Shown one piece after another: positions 8,528 through 14,443 of a stretch of 20,619 bases of DNA; position 1 is the stretch's first letter; each line of letters begins with the position of its first letter. The stretch is from Thiopontia sp964416755 (GTDB taxonomy: Bacteria > Pseudomonadota > Gammaproteobacteria > GCF-002020875): assembly GCA_964416755.1 (NCBI GenBank), contig CAYQFH010000043.1, positions 1-20,619 of the forward strand, in the 5' to 3' direction. The notes under the pieces were generated by a model. The model saw only the letters and a program-made list of their open reading frames with translations. It was not told the origin of the DNA and ran no database searches. Both the position numbers and the translations under genes were made by a program.

Positions 8528-9421
8528 CTAACTTAAATTGCTACCACTCAACTGCCTGCGGTAGTTGATCCACGCATCGGTCACTCCGACCATGGTGATC
8601 AAAAAACCGAGTGGGGTGAAGAGTGCCGCAAAGTAGAGCGCATAGATCCACCCCTTCTGTGCGGTACGCATCTCCAGCACCGCATGCGCCACCGCAATCC
8701 CCTGCACCATGAACAGCGTCATCCAGATCTGCATCAAATCCGGTACAATCGCTGGCACCTCATCTCCCATCAACATCCCGGGGAGCATCACCACCAACCC
8801 CAGCAACACCGTATTCTTGCCCAGCTGCAGCTCAAGGAACTCGCTCTTCATTCCACCGGGGTTATAGAGCATCGCCTGCCATGCTCTAGCCAACAGCAAC
8901 ATCGCCACCAGACCGAGGAAGAAACCGGCTGCCATCACCCCGGTCAACACATCGGCCAGACGGGGATCGAGCAGCATCTGTTCTGCCCCCAGCGCACTCT
9001 CCTCGGCAAAGAGGTTCTGCACCGTCTCCTGCCACCACTCCGCCGGGGCACCATTGGAGAGCAGATAGAAGACAAATAGCGCCAACACTCCGAACAGCGC
9101 CGCCACCTGAAAGGCGATCCGCAGAGATTGAGTCATTCGCAACAGCGCCGCAATCACCCAGACCGGAATCCAGAAGATTGCCATCAGCAGAATCGAGATC
9201 TCCTCTCCCCCACTGAAGCGATGTAGCACCATCGCCAGCCCCAGACCACCGAGCAGTGAGATGATCCCTTCACTCGTCCCCTGACGTAGCGTTACCAACC
9301 CGACTACCGCTCCGGTCAGATAGCCGAGCGGTGGAAAGATCAGTGTGGTAAATGCCAGCAGAGAGATCGCCCCCATCGCATGGAGGCGACTGCGCATCAC
9401 ATATTCAACCATCGCACGCAC
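8528..9421 (-). CDS. DUF2232 / YybS-like multi-pass membrane protein
   Basis: Integral membrane protein of 297 residues, about eight hydrophobic segments, with the YybS-like arrangement of an N-terminal TLIFPPLGYLTGAVVGLVTLR region. A membrane protein of this type sits between rpsR and rplI in many beta- and gammaproteobacteria (for example the Pseudomonas locus), and its function is unknown. The first available start is a GTG at 9419-9421, with GAGA about 8 nt upstream; an ATG three codons later (9412) is an alternative. The 135 nt upstream of it hold a large nested palindrome rather than the short gap normal in this operon. Confidence 0.8.
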   Translation of the reverse strand: MRAMVEYVMRSRLHAMGAISLLAFTTLIFPPLGYLTGAVVGLVTLRQGTSEGIISLLGGLGLAMVLHRFSGGEEISILLMAIFWIPVWVIAALLRMTQSLRIAFQVAALFGVLALFVFYLLSNGAPAEWWQETVQNLFAEESALGAEQMLLDPRLADVLTGVMAAGFFLGLVAMLLLARAWQAMLYNPGGMKSEFLELQLGKNTVLLGLVVMLPGMLMGDEVPAIVPDLMQIWMTLFMVQGIAVAHAVLEMRTAQKGWIYALYFAALFTPLGFLITMVGVTDAWINYRRQLSGSNLS

Positions 9422-9438
9422 AGTATATTCTCTAATTA

Positions 9439-9561
9439 GTTAATCGTTCAGATCGCTCCTGAACGGTTCAAGGGCAAGGCAAAAAATGTGAATTTACACT
9501 CGTAAATGACCATTTTTTAACGCCGCCATTGGGCCGTTCAGGGGCTAGCTGGACGATTAAC
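9439..9561. repeat. 123-nt nested imperfect palindrome (MITE-like or repeat-family element)
   Basis: Arms are symmetric about position 9500. Outer arms GTTAATCGT (9439-9447) and ACGATTAAC (9553-9561) match 9/9. Middle arms CCTGAACGG (9458-9466) and CCGTTCAGG (9534-9542) match 9/9, with 10 nt between outer and middle arms on each side (6/10 of those also pair). Inner arms AAAAAATG (9481-9488) and CATTTTTT (9511-9518) match 8/8, and ATTTAC/GTAAAT (9492-9497, 9502-9507) close a 4-nt loop. It has no ORF. The right outer arm overlaps the rpsR stop codon. The shape fits a non-autonomous inverted-repeat element or a large RNA hairpin in the operon transcript; no second copy was seen in this window. 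Confidence 0.8.
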
Positions 9562-9787
9562 GATCGTGCGCGTCTGAGTAGGGTAGCAGTGCCAGATAAC
9601 GCGCACGCTTGATCTCAGTCGCCAGCTGACGCTGGTAGCGTGATTTGGTACCGGTGATGCGGGAAGGGATGATTGCACCCGTCTCGGAAATGAACTCTTT
9701 CAACAACTCTACATCTTTATAGTCGATTGCTGGTGCATCTTTCATGCTGAACCGACAGAACTTTCTTCTACGAAAATAGCGTGCCAT
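9557..9787 (-). CDS. rpsR: 30S ribosomal protein S18
   Basis: Small-subunit protein bS18, 76 residues, starting MARYFRRRKFCRF and with the conserved IDYKDVELLKEFISETGAIIPSRITG region split across residues 21-47. It binds next to S6 in the platform of the 30S subunit. It lies 49 nt after rpsF with no priB gene between them, unlike E. coli. The stop codon is inside the right arm of the nested palindrome at 9439-9561, so that element abuts the gene exactly. Confidence 0.98.
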   Translation of the reverse strand: MARYFRRRKFCRFSMKDAPAIDYKDVELLKEFISETGAIIPSRITGTKSRYQRQLATEIKRARYLALLPYSDAHDR

Positions 9788-9836
9788 GATTTGATCTCGC
9801 TTCTAAATATTGTATGGTAATGAAAAGAGTGCAGGC

Positions 9837-10262
9837 TTACGCCTCGGCGCTCTCTGCAGCAGGAGCCTCAGCAGCAGGTGCGTCATCACGACGACCTTCG
9901 CCACGATTGTCACTACGACTATCCTTGCGACTGGACTCTTTCTCGATCGCCGCCATCATTGCTGACTGCCCTTCTGGCGCACACTTCATGGAGAGCACCT
10001 GGTTGCGGATTACCGCATCATTGAACTTGAACAGACCGGAAAGCTCTTCCAGCTCGCTCTTGCCACACTCGACATTCATCAACACATAGTGTGCCTTGTG
10101 AATCTTGTTGATCGAGTAAGCCAGCTGACGGCGGCCCCAGTCCTCCAGACGGTGGATCTTGCCACCATCGGATTCGATTACAGCGCGATAACGCTCCACC
10201 ATAGTCTCAACCTGATCGCTCTGGTCAGGATGAACCATAAATACGATTTCGTAATGTTTCAT
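9837..10262 (-). CDS. rpsF: 30S ribosomal protein S6
   Basis: Small-subunit protein bS6, partner of S18, 141 residues from the chosen start MKHYEIVFMVHPDQSDQV. The open frame extends 18 codons further upstream, but the ATG at 10262 matches the family N-terminus and has AAGGA 7 nt before it. The C-terminal 35 residues form a charged, alanine- and glutamate-rich tail; in E. coli the S6 tail receives extra glutamates from RimK, and the tail here is longer than the ordered domain requires. It is the first gene of the operon, 117 nt from the rlmB stop. Confidence 0.97.
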   Translation of the reverse strand: MKHYEIVFMVHPDQSDQVETMVERYRAVIESDGGKIHRLEDWGRRQLAYSINKIHKAHYVLMNVECGKSELEELSGLFKFNDAVIRNQVLSMKCAPEGQSAMMAAIEKESSRKDSRSDNRGEGRRDDAPAAEAPAAESAEA

Positions 10263-10320
10263 ATTGTATTCCTTATGGATAAACAGCCTGGCAAGGAACA
10301 CACCCCACGCAGGCAAGGAG

Positions 10321-10345
10321 GAATTGCCAATCCATCCGGCAATTC
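10321..10345 (-). promoter_or_regulatory. Hairpin in the rpsF leader, candidate S6/S18 autoregulatory site
   Basis: An 8-bp perfect stem (GAATTGCC with GGCAATTC) encloses a 9-nt loop, GGATGGATT, close to the 5' end of the predicted rpsF transcript. S6:S18 complexes are known to bind hairpins containing CCG in rpsF leaders and repress the operon. Here a CCG straddles the junction of stem and loop, which is suggestive but not a proven match to that motif. Confidence 0.45.
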
Positions 10346-10354
10346 GGAGCGCGG

Positions 10355-10383
10355 ATTATACCGATGCAGCTGGAGAGAATCAA
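10355..10383 (-). promoter_or_regulatory. Sigma-70 promoter of the rpsF-rpsR-DUF2232-rplI operon
   Basis: The minus strand reads TTGATT (10378-10383), a 17-nt spacer, then TATAAT (10355-10360). The -35 overlaps the rlmB TGA. Expected transcription start is near 10348, giving a leader of about 85 nt before the rpsF ATG. Confidence 0.8.
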
Positions 10384-11132
10384 CGGCGCTGACGCACCGC
10401 CTCAAACAGAGAGACTCCAGTCGCCACCGAGACATTGAGGCTGCTGACAGTGCCTGCCATCGGAATCTTGATCAACTGAGTACACTGCTCCTTGGTGAGA
10501 CGACGCATCCCATCCCCCTCGGCCCCCATCACCAGCGCCAGAGCGCCCTTGAGATCAGCCTCATAGAGCAGCTCATCCGCCTCTCCCGCCGTCCCTACCA
10601 CCCAGACACCACTGTCCGCCAACTGTTTGAGGGTTCGTGCAAGATTGGTCACCATCACAAAAGGGAGCACCTCTGCTGCACCACAGGCCACCTTGCGCAC
10701 TACAGGGGTGATCCCCACCGATCGATCCTTTGGTACCACCACGGCATCGACCCCCGCAGCCTCGGCACTACGCATACAGGCTCCCAGATTATGTGGATCG
10801 GTCACCCCGTCCAGCACCAGCACCAGCAACTCTCTGCCACGCGCCTCAACCCGATCCAGCAACCAGTGCTCATCATAGCGGGGGAGCGCACGTGGACGTC
10901 CCGGCAACACCATCACTCCCTGATGCACAGCCCCACCGGTATTGCGATCCAGCTCTTTTCTGGAACTGGGGTGCACAGCCACCCCTTGTCGCTTGGCTTC
11001 CCTGAGCAGATCCTGGACACGTTTATCGTGACGACGACTGTCGATCCAGAGCTGGTCTCCCGACTCTGCCTGCCCCGACTTCAGCCATGCACGTACTGCA
11101 TGGACTCCAAATATCTCCACACTCTGCTTCAC
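10380..11132 (-). CDS. rlmB: 23S rRNA (guanosine(2251)-2'-O)-methyltransferase RlmB
   Basis: SPOUT-family enzyme that methylates G2251 in the 23S rRNA P-loop using SAM, 250 residues. The N-terminal substrate-binding domain begins IFGVHAVRAWL. The knotted catalytic domain has motif 1 LDGVTDPHNLGACMRS (107-122), motif 2 VMGAEGDGMRRLT (201-213) and motif 3 SLNVSVATGVSLFEA (231-245). The start used is a GTG at 11130-11132, with GAGG 11 nt upstream; no in-frame ATG suits better. The rpsF promoter overlaps its stop codon, so it is transcribed into the ribosomal operon but is probably independently initiated. The usual neighbour rnr is not upstream; the feo region is. Confidence 0.95.
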   Translation of the reverse strand: MKQSVEIFGVHAVRAWLKSGQAESGDQLWIDSRRHDKRVQDLLREAKRQGVAVHPSSRKELDRNTGGAVHQGVMVLPGRPRALPRYDEHWLLDRVEARGRELLVLVLDGVTDPHNLGACMRSAEAAGVDAVVVPKDRSVGITPVVRKVACGAAEVLPFVMVTNLARTLKQLADSGVWVVGTAGEADELLYEADLKGALALVMGAEGDGMRRLTKEQCTQLIKIPMAGTVSSLNVSVATGVSLFEAVRQRR

Positions 11133-11220
11133 AACAGCTCATACCTCGAATATTGATTCTGCGCAGACTACCATGATTGCCCGTTCACGGGTGGTTGACA
11201 GGCACACTGATGGATAGCAC

Positions 11221-11249
11221 GTTGCATGTTGCATAATGGTTGCGTTGCA
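11221..11249 (+). repeat. Cluster of four GTTGC repeats upstream of rlmB and feoA
   Basis: GTTGC occurs at 11221, 11228, 11239 and 11244, three of them as GTTGCA, in the intergenic region between the divergent rlmB and feoA. Spacings are irregular (7, 11, 5). Such a cluster may be an operator or simple sequence drift. Confidence 0.35.
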
Positions 11250-11339
11250 GTTTTTACAACTCAACAGATTAAAAAACAGGGGGAGGTCATTCACAGAAAC
11301 AATACCCACAAATAACCTCCGAGTATTTGATGAATATCA

Positions 11340-11369
11340 TTGCTAATAATAATAGTTATCAAATATAAT
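11340..11369 (+). promoter_or_regulatory. Predicted feoA promoter
   Basis: TTGCTA (11340-11345, 4/6 to the -35 consensus), an 18-nt spacer and a perfect TATAAT (11364-11369). Transcription would start near 11376, 33 nt upstream of the feoA ATG. A Fur-box-like sequence fills the spacer. Confidence 0.6.
11347..11361 (+). promoter_or_regulatory. Fur-box-like operator in the feoA promoter
   Basis: TAATAAT-A-GTTATCA matches the 7-1-7 Fur consensus TGATAAT-A-ATTATCA at 13 of 15 positions and lies between the -35 and -10. A second partial inverted repeat, ATGA-ATA-TCAT, is just upstream (11330-11340). This fits iron-dependent repression by Fur, as established for feo operons elsewhere. Confidence 0.65.
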
Positions 11370-11408
11370 TCGGTCACAAAAAATAATATCACTATGGGAG
11401 CACACACA

Positions 11409-11633
11409 ATGACTTTGGACCACTTGAAGCCTGGAAACCGTGGCAAAATTACATCCGTCAGCGGGGAGGATACGCTACAGGCGCGTCTCTCTTCTATCGG
11501 CCTGATTCCTGGCGCAACCATCACCATGGATCACACCGCTCTGCTGGGTGACCCACGTACCTATACCGTTCAGGGGGCACAGGTCAGTCTGCGCAACAAA
11601 GAGGCAGAGCTGATCCAGATCGCTGCGGCATAA
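11409..11633 (+). CDS. feoA: Ferrous iron transport protein A
   Basis: Small SH3-like cytoplasmic protein, 74 residues, required with FeoB for ferrous iron uptake. The chain MTLDHLKPGNRGKITSV, then the conserved LGLxPG-type motif as SSIGLIPGATI and the C-terminal VSLRNKEAELIQI, are typical. The open frame begins at 11340, but the ATG at 11409 matches the family start and has GGGAG (11396-11400) at 8-nt spacing. It heads the feoA-feoB-Cys-rich protein operon under the predicted Fur-controlled promoter. A hairpin separates it from feoB by 101 nt. Confidence 0.93.
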   Translation: MTLDHLKPGNRGKITSVSGEDTLQARLSSIGLIPGATITMDHTALLGDPRTYTVQGAQVSLRNKEAELIQIAAA

Positions 11634-11662
11634 CTCCGCTCAGCATCAAACCCACTTCCTCT

Positions 11663-11690
11663 CCACTACACCACGCACTGTGGGTAGTGG
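11663..11690 (+). other. Hairpin between feoA and feoB
   Basis: CCACTAC (11663-11669) pairs with GTAGTGG (11684-11690) and CCAC (11671-11674) with GTGG (11680-11683), giving 11 bp with one bulged A and a 5-nt loop. GTAGTGG is repeated directly after (11691-11697). No immediate T-run follows, only a looser TATCTTTTATT from 11700. It may be a partial terminator or an mRNA-stability element; the direct repeat allows an alternative pairing. Confidence 0.55.
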
Positions 11691-11734
11691 GTAGTGGATA
11701 TCTTTTATTCTAAAATAAAACAGTAATAATTCTC

Positions 11735-13879
11735 ATGAGCAACACCAAGCCAATTCGCGTTGCCCTGATTGGCAACCCCAATACAGGACGCACCACTCTA
11801 TTCAACCAACTAACCGGACGCAAGGATGCCACTGGTAACTACGCCCGCGTCACCGTCTCCAAAGTCAGCCATACAATCACTCATCTGGGTCGCGAAATTG
11901 AGCTGATCGACCTTCCTGGCGTCTACATGCTCAACAGCAAGACCGATGAGGAGAAAATCACCCGTGACCTGCTACGCAACGAGACGCCTGACATCGTCTT
12001 GAATGTACTCAACGCTGGCAATCTGGAACGTAACCTGATGCTGACCACCCAGATCATCGAGATGGGTCTACCGCGCATCTTTGTACTCAATATGGCGGAT
12101 GAGGCGCGCAGCAAGGGGAACACCGTCAAAGTGGACGCCCTCTCTGCACTGCTCGGTGGTCCAGTGGTGGAAACCAACGCACGCGACGGTGAAGGACTGG
12201 ATGGACTGCTCGACCGTATCGTTGACTATTCCGGCACCGAGTGTGAAGCCTGCACCACCGTCAAGATCGGCTATGACAGCCATCTGGAGGAGGCGATTCA
12301 AAAGGCCACACAACACTTGAAGGATCTCCATCCAAACCATGAGATGAGCCCGGAACAGGCGCGCTGGACCGCAATCAAACTGCTGGAAGGGGATTCCGAA
12401 ATTCTCGATGACGAGCATGATCACAGTGCACTGATCCACAACATCCATCAGGAGCGTGAAACCCTGCACCGTGACCATGACGAAAGTGCCGAGTCACTGG
12501 TATTGAGTGGCCGCTACGGCTTCATCAACGGCCTGCTGGAGGAAGTACAGGAGTTAGAGATCGACACCTTGATGAACCGAGTCAATGTCACCCGTGCGAT
12601 TGATGCACTGCTACTCAACCGTCTGCTGGGGCTGCCGATCTTTTTGGGGTTGATGTGGATCATGTTCGAGACCACCTTTACCATTGGTGCCTATCCAATG
12701 GACTGGATTGATGCCGGTGTCGGCGCACTCTCCGAGAGTCTGGAGGGAGCTCTGCCCGACAGCATGTTCAAGGATCTGCTGATCAACGGCATTGTTGCCG
12801 GTATGGGCGGAACCATCATCTTCCTCCCCAATATTGTGATCCTCTTTTTCTTTATCGCTCTGTTTAGCGAAACCGGCTACATGGCGCGTGGCGCAGTGTT
12901 GGTTGACCGTCTGATGCACAAGTTTGGTCTGCACGGCAAGGCGTTCATTCCGATGATCACCGGTTTTGGTTGTAACGTACCGGCAATCATGGCGACTCGC
13001 ACCATCGAGAACCCGAAGGATCGTCTGGTGGCCATTCTGGTCAACCCGTTCATGAGCTGCTCGGCTCGTCTGCCGGTCTTTGTACTGTTTGCCGGTGCAT
13101 TTTTCGCCGATAGTGCCGGTACCGTACTGTTCGGTGTCTATATGGCCAGCATTGCCATTGCACTGATGACCGCACTGTTCCTGAGCAAGACCATCATCAA
13201 GGGTGCCAATACTGCTCCATTCATCATGGAGTTGCCTCCTTATCGTATGCCAACCGCCAACTCGATCTCTGTCCACATGGGTCGTAGCGGCATGGAGTTC
13301 CTGAAGAAGGTAACCGGCGTTATCCTGATCGGCTCCATCATCATCTGGTTCCTGCAGACCTTCCCACAGGAGGTGCCGCTGAGTCAGGATTATGAGTCAC
13401 AGATCAGCACCCTGCAGACACAACCCGAAAGCGAGGCGCGTGATCTGGAAATCACCGCACTGGAACGTGCTCAGGAGATTGAGATTCAACAGGGCAAATA
13501 TCTGGGCAAAGTGGGTTCCGTGATCCAACCACTGTTTGCACCACTCGACTTTGATCTCAATGCCTCGATTGCACTACTGACCGGCTTTGTTGCCAAGGAG
13601 GTGGTGGTAGCCACCTTTGGTGTGCTCTACTCCCACGGTGATGAGGTGGATGAAGAAAACACCGGGCTGCGTGAGTCACTGGCCGCCTCAATGAGCCCGG
13701 TCACTGCAGTCGCCTTTATGGTCTTTACCCTGCTCTATGTCCCCTGCCTGGCCACCATCGGTGTGCTTTACAAGGAGACACAATCCTGGAAGTGGACCGG
13801 CTTCTCCATTGGCCTGGGACTTGGCATGGCCTACTCACTGGCACTGATGGTGAATGTGTTTGGTGGAGCCTTCCTGTGA
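11735..13879 (+). CDS. feoB: Ferrous iron transporter FeoB with a variant G domain
   Basis: Inner-membrane Fe(II) transporter, 714 residues. Residues 1-165 form the GTPase domain: G1 is GNPNTGRT (13-20), with Arg19 where the P-loop Lys is expected; G3 DLPGVY (59-64) and G4 NMAD (119-122) are intact. The usual NWPGVTVE is NYARVTVSK (35-43) and the usual VDA before NLERN is VLN (91-93). A His/Asp/Glu-rich segment spans about 225-249 before the membrane part. The transmembrane domain keeps FGCNVPAIMATRT, NPFMSCSARLPVF and GFVAKEVVVATFGVLY. No Shine-Dalgarno is evident before the ATG. The stop overlaps the next gene (GTGA). The permease is intact; nucleotide handling may differ. Confidence 0.93.
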   Translation: MSNTKPIRVALIGNPNTGRTTLFNQLTGRKDATGNYARVTVSKVSHTITHLGREIELIDLPGVYMLNSKTDEEKITRDLLRNETPDIVLNVLNAGNLERNLMLTTQIIEMGLPRIFVLNMADEARSKGNTVKVDALSALLGGPVVETNARDGEGLDGLLDRIVDYSGTECEACTTVKIGYDSHLEEAIQKATQHLKDLHPNHEMSPEQARWTAIKLLEGDSEILDDEHDHSALIHNIHQERETLHRDHDESAESLVLSGRYGFINGLLEEVQELEIDTLMNRVNVTRAIDALLLNRLLGLPIFLGLMWIMFETTFTIGAYPMDWIDAGVGALSESLEGALPDSMFKDLLINGIVAGMGGTIIFLPNIVILFFFIALFSETGYMARGAVLVDRLMHKFGLHGKAFIPMITGFGCNVPAIMATRTIENPKDRLVAILVNPFMSCSARLPVFVLFAGAFFADSAGTVLFGVYMASIAIALMTALFLSKTIIKGANTAPFIMELPPYRMPTANSISVHMGRSGMEFLKKVTGVILIGSIIIWFLQTFPQEVPLSQDYESQISTLQTQPESEARDLEITALERAQEIEIQQGKYLGKVGSVIQPLFAPLDFDLNASIALLTGFVAKEVVVATFGVLYSHGDEVDEENTGLRESLAASMSPVTAVAFMVFTLLYVPCLATIGVLYKETQSWKWTGFSIGLGLGMAYSLALMVNVFGGAFL

Positions 13880-14097
13880 CTTCCACAGGTGCTGAACTGA
13901 CCTTCTGGGATCATGTCACCCTGTTGGGGGCACTGGGAGTTGTGGTGGGTTATATCGTCTTCCGCATCCGCATTGCACTAAACCCTGACAAGGGAGGATG
14001 TGGTGGTGGCTGCGGCTGCAGTGATGATAACTGTGCACCATCTTCCAATGTAAAATTCACCACCTCTACTCAGAACGTGAACCTGCTCGATAAGTAG
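13876..14097 (+). CDS. FeoB-associated Cys-rich membrane protein
   Basis: Small membrane protein of 73 residues. One transmembrane segment (about 11-31, WDHVTLLGALGVVVGYIVF) is followed by a glycine-cysteine cluster with Cys42, Cys46, Cys48 and Cys53 and a polar tail. This matches the layout of the FeoB-associated Cys-rich proteins found after feoB in many bacteria, which are thought to help the transporter, perhaps through metal or iron-sulfur binding. It is not the winged-helix FeoC of enterobacteria. The start is GTG at 13876, overlapping the feoB TGA (GTGA), with GGTGGAG 8 nt before it, so it is probably translationally coupled. The longer frame from 13792 lies in feoB and is unlikely. 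Confidence 0.8.
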   Translation: MTSTGAELTFWDHVTLLGALGVVVGYIVFRIRIALNPDKGGCGGGCGCSDDNCAPSSNVKFTTSTQNVNLLDK

Positions 14098-14122
14098 TAA
14101 CACGCTGATCCCGGACAAAGAG

Positions 14123-14160
14123 AACGGCCCGCTTCAGACAAACTGGAGCAGGCCGTTTTT
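14123..14160 (+). terminator. Rho-independent terminator of the feo operon
   Basis: AACGGCC (14123-14129) pairs with GGCCGTT (14151-14157), continuing inward with GCTTCAG and CTGGAGC (one mismatch, one G-T pair) to a 5-nt loop, then TTTTT. The stem is about 15 bp and starts 25 nt after the Cys-rich gene. On the minus strand the T-run is weaker, so it is mainly one-directional. Confidence 0.92.
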
Positions 14161-14177
14161 CTATCGAAGAATGGCGA

Positions 14178-14417
14178 CTATACTGCCTCTTCTGTCTCCG
14201 TACGTTTTTGCACCTTCTGCAGCGCCTTGTCAGAGAACTGTTTGATGTCCCCACCCGCATACTGAAAGCCCATCCAGGAGTATTTGAAGACAGCCCCTAT
14301 ACTGTCCATCACTAGCCCCGCCCCCTGCTTCACACTATCCGTTACTGCGCTGAACATCTCCTCCATCTGAACCTCACGTGGTTCTACCCCCTCTTCTCTC
14401 TGATTCTCTTCACTCAT
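14178..14417 (-). CDS. Small unknown protein downstream of the EAL regulator
   Basis: Not recognised. The 79-residue product has an acidic N-terminal third (MSEENQREEGVEPREVQMEE), a mildly hydrophobic, glycine-containing middle (AGLVMDSIGAVFKYSWMGFQYAGG) and a charged C-terminus. The middle is too weak for a confident membrane segment and may be an amphipathic or membrane-associated helix. The ATG at 14417 is preferred over a GTG nine bases upstream because AGGAG lies 8 nt before it. It begins 26 nt after the stop of the REC-EAL gene on the same strand and is likely the third gene of that unit. The feo terminator separates it from the convergent feo operon. Confidence 0.7.
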   Translation of the reverse strand: MSEENQREEGVEPREVQMEEMFSAVTDSVKQGAGLVMDSIGAVFKYSWMGFQYAGGDIKQFSDKALQKVQKRTETEEAV

Positions 14418-14443
14418 TACAATCACTCCTGTCTATAGATCAC

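Noticed and set aside
10089..11156. 355-codon plus-strand ORF across rpsF and rlmB
   Set aside because: It runs antisense to two well-supported genes and to the rpsF promoter, and its composition is that of a reverse-frame shadow.
11195..11200. TTGACA hexamer upstream of feoA
   Set aside because: It is a perfect -35 but no -10 lies 16-18 nt downstream; the pair at 11340-11369 is better.
11282..11320. GGAGGT/ACCTCC inverted repeat upstream of feoA
   Set aside because: A 6-bp stem with a 27-nt loop is too weak to support a regulatory structure.
11721..11735. Second Fur-box-like sequence at the feoB start
   Set aside because: Only about 11 of 15 positions match, no promoter pair goes with it, and the region is simply AT-rich.
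12611..13276. 221-codon minus-strand ORF inside feoB
   Set aside because: It is antisense to the conserved membrane domain of FeoB and shows no family features.
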